Assembly (NCBI RefSeq): GCF_032452875.1
Contig: NC_083882.1
Location: forward strand, 59,287,614 to 59,351,613
Origin: Bos javanicus
Lineage: Eukaryota; Chordata; Mammalia; Artiodactyla; Bovidae
Direction: 5' to 3'
DNA length: 64,000 bases
In this document: in pieces, positions 1 to 11,092 of the stretch
Position numbering within the stretch: position 1 is the first letter of the stretch
Layout: each line of letters opens with the position of its first letter
Translations under genes and position numbers: made by a program
The notes under the pieces: model-generated
Database searches by the model: none
What the model was told of the DNA's origin: nothing
The model's input: the letters and a program-made list of their open reading frames with translations, nothing else

Positions 1-322
1 TCTCCATCAGGTTCACATAAACACTTCTTGATCCAGAAAGTTACATACTAGAAAAAAAAGTTATCTAACCTATACACACCCACCATATAGTAATAAAATG
101 AAAACAGAATAACCTATATAATATTCCCATTTGGAAAGGGTAAGAATAGAAGGTACATATCAGTTACTGATCCATAGCAATTCTGAACTTTTCGGGGGTA
201 AATTCTGCCAATTTCCCTTACTCTGGATATGAGGAATATTCTTTGATTAGACTTTAGTTCTGCTCCCTGGGAATGGCTCTGGGCTCAGCCCTCTGTCACA
301 TCACTTCTTTTGGTTCCTTCTT
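1..322. other. Unassigned AT-rich sequence
   Basis: No open frame, repeat family or RNA gene recognised. It lies directly upstream of the first Bov-tA SINE. Confidence 0.5.
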
Positions 323-540
323 GGGGCTTCCCTTATGGTTCAGATGGTAAAGAATTGGTCTGAAATGCAGGAGACCTGGATTTGATCCCTGGGTCAGGAA
401 GATTCCCCTGGAGAAGGGAATGGAAACTCTGTCCAGTACTCTTGCCTGGAGAATTCTATGGACAGAGGAGCCTGGCGGGCTACAATCCATGGGGTCACAG
501 AGTTGGACAGGACTGAGTGACTAAAACTTTCACTTTCATT
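323..540 (+). mobile_element. Bov-tA SINE
   Basis: Full-length tRNA-Glu-derived ruminant SINE. The tRNA head (ggcttccctt...ggttcagatgg, B-box-like tttgatccctggg) is followed by the Bov-A body (ccagtactcttgcctggag, gacagaggagcctggcgggc) and the gactgagtgacta end with a CTTTCA tail. Flanks form a near-perfect TSD: ttggttccttct before and ttgattccttct after (one mismatch). Non-autonomous; retrotransposed by BovB-type machinery. Confidence 0.93.
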
Positions 541-1519
541 TTGATTCCTTCTGAAGAGGGTATTGGACTATACCCTCTATGGGCTTCCCTACAGAGAATT
601 GGTGCATAAAGGTCTTTCAGACATCTTTTCCTACAGTCTGAATTCCTTTTGGCCCATATGGACAGAACATTGCCATTTTAGCTGAATTAAAAACCACTGT
701 GCATTTCCTTTGAATATGATGTGATTTTACCCCATGCGCTAAAAGCCATAACTTTAATACTGCTATAAGCCTTTTAGTAGAGCAGAGAAGTTCTACTAGC
801 CCCACCTTAATTCTTTCATGGATCTTTAAGAAAGGCCTTGTGGCCACACCTGTCATTTGATCTTTTGTCCTCAAACAGCTAAGTTTTATGCTTCCCAGAG
901 AGGCTAGAGATGAAAAACTGTTTTATATTCCCCACTAGAAAATCATGAACCCTCTACATTTCTTCTGTGTTCTGCTTATAAACCAGCTAGTATTTTCTTT
1001 AGAATGTCTTGTAGCAGTTTATCAAATACCGTCAATAAGAGCTGGTCAGCATCTTGAAGGTTTTGCCCGGAAATCTCATCACTCAAATTCAAACATTAAT
1101 TATTACATTTTCTGTCTTCTTTGTTACAATAGGTGACATCGTTAGCAGTTGTTTCACCATTATATGAAAGTGCTCAATGAATATTTTGAACTGAGTGGAT
1201 AAATGGAAAAAGAAGGTTTACATATAAAGATGCAACATAGACAAAATCTTTAGTCAGAAATTCTTTAACCTGTTCAGATGTTTCTACCTCCAGTTCTTAA
1301 ACCCACCCTATAAAACACTCATCTCATATCTAATATTTCTCAAATATTAGATAGACATATTTGCCTTTTCCTTGTGATTTCAACAGAAGGGTGTTCTCAT
1401 GTCTGCATGAGAAAATTTGTTGCTTGTCTCAGACCCTTTCTTTTCAGTCAGCTTTAGGCAGAAGTAATCTCATTTTTGTACTTAGTATTCATTTTATTTT
1501 GCCCAGTATAAGAATCATT
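541..1519. other. Unassigned stretch
   Basis: Mostly unique-looking sequence. Short open frames on both strands show no family features. A faint MIR/L2-like phrase (agtgctcaatgaatatt) lies near 1169. Confidence 0.45.
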
Positions 1520-1690
1520 CATTTTGATCTCTGACACCACAGCTAGGTTGAAAGCTGCTTGACGGCATGGCCTATGCGTGATTTGTCTAAAGATGGTCTA
1601 CAGTGTCCATCCCAGGGGTATGTTTAGTAGTATGTTTAGTAAATTTGTTAAACAAATGATGAATAAATGAATAAGTGAATAAATGAACAA
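1520..1690 (+). mobile_element. L2 LINE 3'-end remnant
   Basis: Diverged L2 3' end: a ctaggttgaaagctgcttga...ggcatgg phrase like the L2 'gaatgtaagctccatgagggcagg' block, then a decayed GAATAAATGAA repeat tail. An ancient element (CR1-like clade), not coding. Confidence 0.5.
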
Positions 1691-1734
1691 AATTTTCACC
1701 TTACAAGGACAGAGTCATTTTCTCTCGTGTTTAT

Positions 1735-1835
1735 CCTTAGCAGTTACATCAGTGCCTGGTATGTGGGAGGTGCTCAGTAAATATTTATTGAATTAAAAAT
1801 GAATAAATGAAAAAGTAAATGAATCAATGAATGAA
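1735..1835 (+). mobile_element. L2 LINE 3'-end remnant
   Basis: Contains cagtgcctggtatgtggga and ggtgctcagtaaatatttat followed by GAATAAATGA-type tail repeats, the hallmark of L2 3' termini. It follows a second L2 3' end in the same orientation. Confidence 0.65.
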
Positions 1836-2445
1836 TTGAAAATAAGCAAATCCAGATTCATTATTCCTGTTTTAAGAAGTTCCAGCCTACATTATAGTAT
1901 GAACTTCTTTTGTGATTAGTTTTAATAGTGATTTCTTGAAATGACCCAGGAACTCAATTCTATTATTATCTCAGTTTTCATTCTTGCTCAAAGACCTTTT
2001 CCCAGACAGTGAGAATGAGGAACTGTGCACTATACTCACCAGGAGCTTCATAATTATGGTGAAATATTTCAGACTTTCTAGTAAGATGGATAGTATGTGC
2101 AAGCTTTTTCAGGCCAAGTGGGGCTGGGCTTGTCTTTGTAGGCAGAAAGGACTAGTACCAGTGTCCAGGATCAGGTAACCTCGTATAGATCTCAAAAGTC
2201 ATCCCTTTGACCATAAATAAACTCCTTTCTAGCTGAAACATATTCCCTGCACTTCAGAAGTTAAGGGTTCAAGGAAGTGGTTGTCAGACTTTATTGTCTG
2301 ACTGAGTCTCACTTTCCACTCTCCAAATGTTCTAATTTAACTGGCCTGGCTAGAGTAGGTACCAGAAAACTTTTTTTATCAACTACCCCACTTCCGTGAG
2401 TCTGATGTTGATGGTCTGTAGGCACACACTTTTAGAAATACCAAT

Positions 2446-2450
<5 letters not shown>

Positions 2451-2485
<35 letters not shown>
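2451..2485 (+). repeat. (GT)n microsatellite, about 17 units
   Basis: Uninterrupted GT dinucleotide run of 35 bases. Pure runs of this length are commonly length-polymorphic. Confidence 0.98.
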
Positions 2486-2488
<3 letters not shown>

Positions 2489-2549
2489 AATGCAAGGAAA
2501 AATGTCATAGCATATTATAGGAGATTGGTGGATGCCTGTGTAGGATTGA

Positions 2550-2604
2550 ATCGGGGCAGAAAGAGATGGACATGACTGAGCAACTGAACTGAACTGAATT
2601 GAGG
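2550..2604 (+). mobile_element. BovB/Bov-A 3'-end fragment
   Basis: Short piece ending gacatgactgagcaactgaa and the CTGAA-repeat tail shared by BovB and Bov-A SINEs. Only the terminal ~50 bases are present. Confidence 0.75.
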
Positions 2605-2769
2605 AAAGAGGAAGTTGTCACCCTTTATTTGAAGTCCTTGTTCAGAGTCTTGGCTGGATAAGCATTTACTTTTTGCAATAATTTGTAAATTTTTTAGATT
2701 GTAGTTGTATTTATAATTTAAATACAAAGTAAATGTAAATCCATGGCGGGAATGATTGAAGGACAAGGT

Positions 2770-3912
2770 CCTATAAGGACTAGGGCATGTATAAATATTG
2801 CCAATTATGTTAAGAGTACTTCTTTCCTAGAAAATCACAGGAGAGTACCTACATATTTCTGAGAATCCTTCCACTAAGCTTTCTACTAGCAAAAAAGAAT
2901 AATAGTAATAATAGTGAAAGTTCACTATGCTGGGCTTGTATCCAGGATATGGACAGCAGAGATGGAGGAGTATGTGGGACAAATCTGCTCCATGAGATCT
3001 CAGGAAAACTCATTCCCAAGCCAACCAGTTAATGCAATTTAGACTAACTGAATTTTGTCTGAGTGACATATCTGATCATGTACTTAAACTTGAATTTGTT
3101 GGTGGAGTACTTTACTTAGTGCTCTATACCTGTCTTCCTCCTTTATCCTTGTGTGTGGAACCAGTGGGAGGCAGAGGAGAAAAGATGCTTAGTGAGTACT
3201 CAACCCTACTAACATCACAAAGCCTCGGGTAGTTGGGGATGTGCTTTATAAGCACTGTTAAGTTTCATCTCTTTTACTCCTGCTGTAATTATCTGTTGGA
3301 ATTTTATAGGGCTGTGAACATTCCGAGTGGAGGGATTTAATCCTTAAGTAAGTACTTTCAGCCTAATTGGTTCTCAATTGGAAGAGAAGCCTTGAGTTTG
3401 GAAACTTGCCACAAGTTAGCAGAGCATGTTGGTTCATTGCCCACCTGTGGAGTTGACAGATCCAAGAGAACATTTTTGACTTGGCATCATTTTTTGGTGT
3501 TCAGTTGGCATATCTGTCTTCAGTCTGCTCCTAAGGCTCTGTATTTGTCAACTGTGCCTAAGTTGGGCAGATATGCAGGCTTTTGCCAAGTCTTTCTCAT
3601 CCCTGGGCTAAGACCCTGACTGTGGCAATTAGTGTGGGATGGCATAGATGGGAGAGATGCAGCTCTATAGCTATTGCCTCTGGAAGGCCATGCTTGGGAA
3701 TTTAATGATAATCAATCTAGTTTTCAACATCAATTTCATTGTATTTTAACACACCAAATCAAACTGGTGAGCCAGTTATTTGTGTTGCTAAATACAAAAG
3801 CCACACTCATTTGGAGGAAATTAAGGGCCAGAGAAGGATAAATGATAAAATAGATTGCTAGATATTCATAAAATGGCTAGTGTACAATTACAGTCATAAT
3901 ATGAATATTCAT
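2770..3912. other. Unassigned stretch
   Basis: No recognisable repeat or gene. Open frames at 3032-3232 and 3392-3619 lack homology or domain features. Confidence 0.45.
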
Positions 3913-4317
3913 TTATAATATGAAAAATTACTCACAATGGGTTATTATTTAATGATAGCTTTAGGATTTAAGTTTTTTTGCCAGAAAAGAGTTAATAAAA
4001 CAAATCCCATAAACTTTAATATAAGTTCAGTGCAAGGATTCTGAGATGAGACTGGTCTGGCTGGGTAACTTTTTCAAAGTTACTTAAATGCTAAGTAAAT
4101 TTTTTGTTGTTGAAATACAGTTGATTTACAATATTGTGTTAGTTTCAGGTGCATAGAAAATCTTTTTCAAATTCTTTTCCATTATAGTTTACTCAGTTCA
4201 GTTTCAGTTCAACAGCTCAGTTGTGTCCGACTCTTTGCAACGCCAGGCCTCCCTGTCCATCACCATCTCCCGGAGTTCACTCAGACTCACGTCCATCAAG
4301 TCATACCAAATGTGGTT
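3913..4317 (+). repeat. Left arm of large imperfect inverted repeat
   Basis: Bases 3913-4191 plus 4303-4317 are the reverse complement of 4637-4949 at about 92 percent identity by eye, including long exact blocks (for example gttaataaaacaaatcccat). The arm holds ~185 bases of non-repeat DNA plus the first ~90 bases of an antisense L1. It is interrupted by a short BovB fragment at 4192-4302 that the other arm lacks. Confidence 0.92.
4192..4302 (-). mobile_element. BovB 3'-end fragment
   Basis: Reads ctcagttcagtttcagttca, ttgtgtccgactctttgca, gccaggcctccctgtccatc, ggagttcactcagactcacg, the reversed BovB 3' end. It interrupts only the left arm of the inverted repeat, so it inserted after the duplication; about 8 bases of target appear lost and I see no TSD. 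Confidence 0.88.
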
Positions 4318-4350
4318 CCCTGTGCTATACAGTAGGTCCTTGTGGTTTAT

Positions 4351-4525
4351 TTAATTAATTAATCTGGCTACACTGCGTCTTAGTTGCGGCACTCAGGATC
4401 TTTGGTTGTGCCATGCAAATTCTTAGTTGCAGCACGTGGGATCTAATTTCCTGACCAGGGATCAAACCCAGGCCCTCTGCTTTGGGAGCACAGAGTCTTA
4501 GGCACTGGACCACCAGGGAAGTCCC
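4351..4525 (-). mobile_element. CHR-2-type SINE
   Basis: Reversed tRNA-derived SINE ending cactggaccaccagggaagt with an internal gaccagggatcaaacccagg B-box block and a TTAATTAATTAA tail side. Inserted in the L1 between ccttgtggtttat and tgtttatctattt, which share a short TSD-like tttat. Confidence 0.85.
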
Positions 4526-4636
4526 TGTTTATCTATTTTTATATATAGTAGTGTGTATCTTTTAATCCCAAACTCCTAGTTATCCCTTCCTCCCTTCCCC
4601 AGTGGTAAGTCTGTGAGTATGTTCTGTTTTGTAATA

Positions 4637-4949
4637 AACCACATTTGGTATCTTGTAATAAACTATAATGGAAAAGAATTTGAAAAAGGTTTTCTATGCA
4701 CCTGAAACTAACAATATTGTAAATCAACTGTATTTCAACAACCAAAAATTTACTTAGCACTTAAGTAACTTTGAAAAAGTTACCTAACTTCTTTCAGCCA
4801 GACCAGTCTCATCCCAGAATCCTTGTACTGAACTTATATTAAAGTTTATGGGATTTGTTTTATTAACTTTCTTTCCTGACCCCAAAAAAATTAAATGCTA
4901 GAGCTATTATTAAATAATAACCCATTGTGAGTAATTTTTCATATTATAA
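4637..4949 (-). repeat. Right arm of large imperfect inverted repeat
   Basis: Inverted copy of 3913-4317 (BovB insert excluded). It sits inside the antisense L1 between gttctgttttgtaata and ttcatttgcat, replacing only a few L1 bases. Spacer to the left arm is 4318-4636, which includes the CHR-2 SINE. Confidence 0.92.
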
Positions 4950-5448
4950 TTATTCATTTGCATATTTTTAAAGATTCACATAAAAGTGAGATCATATGAT
5001 ATTTGTCTTCCTCTGTCTGATTTACTTCATTTAGTATAATGTTCTCTAGGTCCCTCTGTGTTACTGCAAATGCATTATCTCATTCTTTTTCATGGCTGAG
5101 TAATATTATATTGTATATGTATATATATGTACCACATATTCTTTATCCATTCTTCTGTTGATGGACACTTATTTGCTTCCATGTCTTGGCTATTGTAAAG
5201 AGTAAGTGCTGAATAATTTTGAAAAAATTTACTTAATCTTAAGACATTCTTAACTTGTGAAATGAAAATAATATTTATAGTACTTACTCCACAGAGTTTT
5301 TTCAGTTAGTTAACAGACTAATATATTTTAAATACTCTATTCATTGCCTGGTGTATAATAAAAATGTGATAAATGTCATTTTAACTACACACGTAGTAGA
5401 GACACACAGAAATCACACCTAAGCGCACAAACATACACGCTTTCATAT

Positions 5449-5653
5449 GCTGCTGCTGCTCTTTAGTCCCTGTTTGACTCTTTGCCTCAGGGACTGTGGC
5501 CCGCCAGCCTCCTCTGTCCATGGAATTCTCCAGGCAAGAATACTGGAGTCGGTTGCCATTTTCTTCTCCAGGGGATCTTCTGGAGCCAGGGATTGAACCC
5601 ATAACTTCTGTATTAGCAGGCAGATTCTTTACCACTGCCTCACCTGGGAAGCC
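5449..5653 (-). mobile_element. Bov-tA SINE
   Basis: Full-length reversed copy: TGC-repeat tail, gactctttgcctcagggact, ccaggcaagaatactggagt, aggggatcttctggagccag, ttctttaccactgcctcacc. TSD acacgctttcatat (5435-5448) and acacactttcatat (just after), one mismatch. Confidence 0.92.
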
Positions 5654-5779
5654 ACACACTTTCATATACCTTCTCACATTGTCTGTCTTGGTAATCAGTT
5701 TTTCCTTCCCCTACAAACTTCCGTTATTAATGCTGGGCTATAAGGAGTGGGAGGCTATCATCTAGAATTGTACTGTTCA

Positions 5780-5990
5780 GTACTGTTGTCATGACCCACA
5801 CACAAGTGGCCATTGAGCACTTGAGATCTGGCTAGTCAAATGTACAATCCACACTAAATTTTGAAGGCTGTGGAAAAAAGATTTTGAAGCGTATGGAAAA
5901 AACATAAAGAATCTTGGTAATTTTTAATATTGTTTACATGCTGAAAAGCTATTTCTGATATATTAGCTTAAATGTGTTATTAAGTAAATA
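5780..5990. mobile_element. Old hAT-type element (MER3-like)
   Basis: Phrases gtactgttcagtactgttgt, ggccattgagcacttgagat, ctggctagtcaaatg and tttacatgctgaaaagct resemble mammalian hAT MITEs carrying 'agccacatgtggctattgagcacttgaaatgtggctagt'. Highly diverged; family name tentative. Confidence 0.5.
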
Positions 5991-6039
5991 AAATCCATAT
6001 ATTCTTTTGGTAAAGGCAACTCTGCAGACCCTCTATGAT

Positions 6040-6500
6040 CAAACTGAATGTAATATTCTTCCCAAACTACGTTCAAAGATGCTCTCTGCTTTCTAGTCTT
6101 GTACCTTCAGTTGCACCTGCCTGATATTTCTGTTTGGATCTCATTGTTGTCTTAAAGCCACCATGTCCTAAACCACATTTCCATTTCCCTCATGATCTTA
6201 TCCTATTTCTGACTCCCCTATTTTGGTTCTATTCTTACTGCACTCACGACCTCACATTTACATGTCAATAGAGTTTCATCTGGGGGCTTTTCTATTACTT
6301 GATCCTTTTCAATCTTTTCTTACCAAATTCATATGCATCTTGCTAAAATCGCTTTAAAAAATATATATCATCCTTGTTTTCAGAAGACTTCAGTGACACC
6401 CAACTGGCCATGAGATAAGACCCACACCATTTAACTTGGTATTTCTCTGATCTCTGTAATTTCTTGAATGATCTTTCTGTTCTAGAAAATACAAATTATT
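6040..6500 (+). mobile_element. Decayed L2 LINE coding region
   Basis: Diverged match to the L2 ORF2 3' portion: a tgaatgtaatattcttccca block, then near 6355 a gctttaaaa...atcatccttg block, gaagacttcagtgacacc and caactggccatgagataaga, in the order expected for L2. No open frame survives. Confidence 0.5.
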
Positions 6501-7435
6501 TTCTATCCTTCAATTGCAGCTTCTGGGGATAGTAGACATGTACTAAGGTGCTTTGTACACAGGAAATGGAGTAAGTTTTGCAAGCTGTGAGAAGAGGAAG
6601 AGATTTCATTTTTGGACATATGGAAGTTGATATGCTTTTCTGATGAATTAATATTTCTTTCTTCACTAACTTACAAGAAGATAAGAAACTCCCATTCTAA
6701 TGAAAATTGAGGTAAGGGAGGATGTATATAAAAAGAAAAGAAGTGGTCATGGACAATTTCTCAAGATATGAGCCTTCTTATTGTACTACAAAAATTCACT
6801 AACCATTGAAAGGTGATGTTTCAGATTCAGTTATTGGGGCATTTGCTCTGGACTATTTTTTTCAGGAAAGAAGGCAGTTTTGAAGTCTATCTCCAAAGGG
6901 AACATCCTCTGTAAGATTATTGAGATGAATAGAACTGCCCAAGGCCTCAAATCGTATTAATATTATAAAAATCAAAATCATAAAATTGTTTATGATTTCC
7001 AAATAATTTCATGATCATTAATTTATGGAATTGACTTGAGACCATGAGATTGACATATATGGACATTAGCGCCATTTTGGAGAAAATATGGACATAGAAT
7101 TTAGCTGACTTACTCAAGGATACAAAACTACATTTTGATGTTAGCTTTTATTGCTTTGCATTTGTAAGATACAGAAATCACTCATTGCTGGAACTGTCCA
7201 GTCTTGATCTGTCAAGAAGTAGATGTTTCCTGTTTTATCTATAAGAATTAGAGTTTTACTTGCAGAGGTGAGTGTCCCCTGGGAAATCCATGGCAAAGTT
7301 TTCATTATGTACACTATTCAATTATTATTTACATTGGCTTTTGGTTGAGGGAAAAATAATATCCTGCTAATTCTTACCTTTACAATTCAAAGAAGTTTGA
7401 CATATGCAGTAATCCCACCTTCATTCCTAAATGTT
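6501..7435. other. Unassigned stretch
   Basis: AT-rich DNA without a recognised element, open frame of note or RNA gene. Confidence 0.45.
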
Positions 7436-7716
7436 TATTTTTTATTATAAAAGTAATGAATGTTCATTAAAGTAATATTGGAAAATGCAGAAAGGTAAAA
7501 AATAGAATTTATTTATTTTTTATTGAAGTATAATTTGCACACACTCAAATGCACAAGTCTTAGGTGTACAGTTTGATGAGTTTTGAAAAGTGTTCCTACC
7601 TGTGTGACCCACACCCTAGTTAAGAGGTAAAAAATTTGCATCAGCCAGAAAGCTCCTTGACATCCTTCTCCTGACCTCCCTTCCCCACTCTAGGCAACCA
7701 CTATTCTGATTTCTAA
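7436..7716 (-). mobile_element. Old L1M-class fragments
   Basis: Two adjoining reversed pieces: ttattataaaagtaatgaat (7440s) and, from 7511, ttattgaagtataatttgca, acagtttgatgagttttgaa, taggcaaccactattctgat, a common L1M 3'-region signature. Confidence 0.6.
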
Positions 7717-8064
7717 TGGAAGACAGAATTAATGACAGCAATCTCAAGTTCTAACATGCATTGACAATCACTGCTTAACCTAACAGCAGCTTTGACCCCA
7801 CTGGTCATTTCCATTGTAATACCCCACACCTTGGTTTCACTTTTGAGGAAAGGCACCCTCTCATCATTCCTCTCACCTGACTGGCTGCTACTTCTCTGTC
7901 TCCTTTGCTCAGTTGTCCTCCTTCTGTCTAACTGAACAGGTACAGTGTTTGTCTCTCTTCTACCTCTCCCCTAGCTGCACATACTCCTCATGGTCTCATG
8001 AAGTTGCATGGCTTTCAGTGCTATAACTTTTAAAATGTCACTACATTTTATGAAAATAATTTTC
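7717..8064. other. Unassigned stretch between L1M pieces
   Basis: Pyrimidine-rich sequence; no family recognised with confidence. Confidence 0.4.
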
Positions 8065-8375
8065 AGTGGCTACACTGTTATTCTATAGGGATGTGCACCA
8101 TCATCTACTTATCCATACCTTTATCATTGGACATTTAGGCTATTGTCTTAACTATCACTAATAACACTGCAAGGGACATCTTGGCACACACAGTAATCCA
8201 ACCTCCATAATTGCAATACTGGACAGATATCCAGGAAGGGCTAGGTTAAAGGCTCCAGACATTTTGAGGCTGTAGTACATGTTGTACTTGTAGTACAAGT
8301 TGTTTCTCAAAAAAGATGGACCAGTATATAGTCCCAACAGTAGTACTAGTAATAAAGAAAGGTCTTTTCTCCTAA
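8065..8375 (-). mobile_element. Old L1M-class fragment
   Basis: Reversed L1-like text: gttattctatagggatgtgc, tatccatacctttatcattg, gacatttaggctattgtct, ttttgaggc...agtacatgtt, agtcccaacagtagtact. The open frame on the minus strand at 8158-8379 is in this remnant and is not a gene. Confidence 0.55.
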
Positions 8376-8531
8376 ACATGTTGAATTTTAGTCAAAATTT
8401 TACAGGAGATAAAAATGAAAGATCAGTATATAAAGTGGCTTATATTTACTAGAATTTAACAAAATAGTTTATGTAAATTAGTTCAGAGCTTATTTGCTAT
8501 TACTAATTATAGGTCAGAACAAGATAATACT

Positions 8532-8735
8532 GGGTTTCCCTGGTGGCTCAGTGGTAAAGAATCCGTATGCCATTGCAGAAGAAGCAAGAGACATGGTTTG
8601 ATCCCTGAGTTGGGTAAGACCATCTGGAGGAGGAAATAGTAACCCACTCCAGTATTCTTGCCTGGAGAATCCCATGGACAGAGAAGCCTGGAGGGCTACC
8701 AGGGCCTGAAAGAGTCGAACATGACTGAGCAGGCT
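8532..8735 (+). mobile_element. Bov-tA SINE
   Basis: gggtttccctggtggctcag head, gtttgatccctgagttgggt B-box block, ccactccagtattcttgcct, gacagagaagcctggagggc, ending catgactgagc. Several lesions, so not recent. Confidence 0.92.
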
Positions 8736-8807
8736 GCATCATCTCATCTACAGGTAGTATCACTCTACTGTAAGCCCATAGAATTGGGATGCCATGTCGT
8801 GAGGTCA

Positions 8808-8937
8808 TTTATTTATTTATTTATTTTAGCCATACCACACAGCTTTAAGGCTCTTAACTCCCTGACCAGGGATGGAATCCAGGCTGCCAGCAGTGGAAGC
8901 AGAGAGTCCTAACCACTGGACCACCAGGGAGTTCCCT
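8808..8937 (-). mobile_element. CHR-2-type SINE
   Basis: Reversed copy: (TTTA)n tail, ccctgaccagggatggaatc, ctaaccactggaccaccagg. TSD gtgaggtca (8799-8807) and gtgaagtca (8938-8946), one mismatch. Confidence 0.88.
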
Positions 8938-8984
8938 GTGAAGTCACTTAGGTGATGACAGTTAGCCTTGTTAACATAATGATA

Positions 8985-9212
8985 TGGGTTTGATTAATGG
9001 CTTAATCACTTACTAGCCATTAGTTTGGACAAAGTGCTTATGATCTTTGAGTCTCAATGTTCTCTATAAGATATGGATAATATTTTGTAGATAATAAAAT
9101 ATCTATAAAATATGGATAATAAAATCTGCCTTGCAGAAGTTGGGAGGGTTAAATGAGATAGTGTACATAAATCACATAGTATGAAGGTGACACTCATAAA
9201 TGTTAGTTCCTA
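8985..9212 (+). mobile_element. MIR SINE
   Basis: Plus-strand MIR: cttaatcacttactagccat core, ctttgagtctcaatgttctc, then ttaaatgagatagtgtaca and ctcataaatgttagttccta. A small local duplication around 9070-9125 (gatatggataat) lies inside it. Confidence 0.75.
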
Positions 9213-9710
9213 TCCTTCCCACCAAAGTTACATCCTTTCCTAGGTTAAGAGTCCCACCATAGCAAAAAAGTGGCAATAAATTGTGAGCAAGCCATTGCTC
9301 ATGTAGCTTACTGAATGCCTATGAATATAAGAAAGACTATGTTTGCCTTTTTTAAAAAATAAGAATGAGCAAGCCAGAGAGAACTAGAACTTTGCTCAGG
9401 GCAAGGCAGACAGTTGCCACGTCAGGATGTAAGCAGTGTCAGTCAGGGATTTCGCTTGGGCACTGGACCTGAGGAACTGGCTTGAGTCCTGATCCTGAAG
9501 GGATGGGGTTAGAAATGTGAAAAGGTGAACAGGGGATTCAAACTAATGGGAGAACTGTGGTAGTTCCAGAAATCAGGACCAGATGGGAAGCAGATGTTCA
9601 AGATTAGCCAAGATGGATATGGTTTCTAATGGTGAGGGATAGATGAGGCAGGAATCCTGGTAGTGAAACACCAAAGTCATGGCAGCAACTTTAGAGCCAC
9701 TTTTAAAAAC
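9213..9710. other. Unassigned stretch
   Basis: No repeat or gene recognised. It forms the 5' flank of the truncated L1. Confidence 0.45.
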
Positions 9711-9872
9711 TTCATCGCAGCACTGTTTATAATAGCCAGGACATGGAAGCAACCTAGATGTCCATCAGCAGATGAATGGATAAGAAAGCTGTGGTACATA
9801 TACACAATGGAGTGTTACTCAGCCATTAAAAAGAATACATTTGAATCAGTTCTAATGAGGTGGATGAAATGA
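9711..9872 (+). pseudogene. L1 ORF2 C-terminal remnant
   Basis: The frame carries IIARTWKQPRC, DEWIRKLWYIYTMECYSAIKKN and MRWMK, the conserved extreme C-terminus of L1 ORF2 protein. Only ~50 codons survive; endonuclease, RT and most of the C-terminal domain are absent through 5' truncation. The ATG-less upstream part of the open frame is flanking DNA. Confidence 0.85.
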
Positions 9873-10312
9873 ACCTATTATACAGAGTGAAGAAAGCCAG
9901 AAAAAAAAACACCAATACAGTATACTAACGCATATATATGGAATTTAGAAAGGTGGTAATGATAACCCTGTATGCAAGACAGCAAAAAAGACACAGATGT
10001 ATAAAACAGTCTTTTGGACTCTGTGGGAGAGGGAGAGGGTGGGATGATTTTGGAGAATGGCATTGAAACGTGTATAATATCATATGTGAAACGAATCGCC
10101 AGTCCAGGTTCGATGCAGGATACAGTTTGCTTGGGGCTGGTGCATTGGGATGACCCAGAGGGATGGTACAGGGAGGGAAGTGGGAGGGGGGTTCAGGATG
10201 GGGAACACATGTACACCTGTGGTGGATTCATGTTGATGTATGGCAAAACCAATACAATATTGTAAAGTAATTAGACTCCAATTAAAATAAATTAAAAAAA
10301 AATAAATAAAAA
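9711..10312 (+). mobile_element. 5'-truncated bovine-type L1, sense
   Basis: About 600 bases of L1 3' end: ORF2 C-terminus, 3'UTR (ggactctgtgggagagggag, acgaatcgccagtccaggtt, ggggctggtgcattgggatg, gtatggcaaaaccaatacaa) and an A-rich tail. This matches the ruminant L1 family. Truncated like most L1 insertions and unable to move. Confidence 0.95.
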
Positions 10313-10329
10313 TTTAAAAAAGAAAACAG

Positions 10330-11092
10330 AAAAAAATAACCTCTGATTTATAGAAAAGTTTGCAGATTAGTATGAAGTACTTCTATAGATCCTTCTTCAG
10401 ATGCACCAGTTTTGAACATTTTGTCGTATTTGCTTTATCATCTACGTGTGTATAAGTCTGCCTATCCAGCTACTTATCTAATGTGTACATTGTACTCAGT
10501 TGCTGAGTCGTGTCAGACTCTCTGCAACCCTATGGACTGTAGCCCTCCAGGCTCCATTGTCCATAGGATTATCCAAGCAAGAATACTGGACTGGGTTGCC
10601 ATGCCCTCCTCCAGGGGATCTTCCCGACCCAGGGATCAGACCTGTACTTCCTGCATCTCCTGCATTGTAGGAGGATTCTTTACCCACCGAGCCACCTGGA
10701 AAGCCCACCTATCTCATCTTTGCTCCTTAATACTTTAGTGTCTATTTCCTAACAACAAGGATTTTTTTTTTCTCTTACATACTCATAGTATCATTATCAA
10801 ATCTAAGAAATTGAGCAATGTTACAATACATTCCAACTTCAGCTATTGGCCCAGAAATGTCTTTTATAGCCTTCCTTCTCCCCGACTCCACCCCATCCCG
10901 TTATATGATCCTATTCAAGATTACCAGCTGCCTTTTCATCGATTTCGTTTCATTTCAGTTTCCTTGAGTCTCCTTTAATCTGGAATGTGACTCTGCCTTA
11001 CTTTGTTTTGCATGATATTGACATTTTTGAAGATTGTATGTCATTCAACTTGGGTTTTGTAGACCTCATGTTTTGAATTTGCTTCTGAACAA
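10330..11092 (-). mobile_element. Old L1M-class remnant split by a SINE
   Basis: Reversed-L1M phrases on both sides of the SINE at 10493-10707: tagaaaagtttgcagattag, acattttgtcgtatttgctt, then aggatt(T)n ctcttacata, cccagaaatgtcttttatag, gagtctcctttaatctggaa, gatattgacatttttgaaga, tcaacttgggttttgtagac. Confidence 0.6.
10493..10707 (-). mobile_element. Bov-tA SINE
   Basis: Reversed, near full length: actcagttgctgagtcgtgt, ccaagcaagaatactggact, caggggatcttcccgaccca, ttctttacccaccgagccac. Inserted in the L1M remnant; tacttatctaatg and cacctatctcatc outside it may be a decayed TSD. Confidence 0.93.

Larger units (their letters stand above)
4099..5206 (-). mobile_element. L1 LINE 3' region, antisense, disrupted
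   Basis: Read on the plus strand this is reversed L1 ORF2 3' end/3'UTR: ttgatttacaatattgtgtt, ccctgtgctatacagtaggt, atatagtagtgtgtatct, atggctgagtaatatt, ttctgttgatggacactt, ccatgtcttggctattgtaa. The element is broken by a BovB piece (4192-4302), a CHR-2 SINE (4351-4525) and the inverted-repeat right arm (4637-4949), after which L1 sequence resumes at ttcatttgcatatttttaaa. Confidence 0.85.

Noticed and set aside
323..400. tRNA-like A and B boxes here and in other Bov-tA heads as tRNA genes
   Set aside because: They are SINE heads: no acceptor or anticodon stem can be completed, and the Bov-A body follows each.
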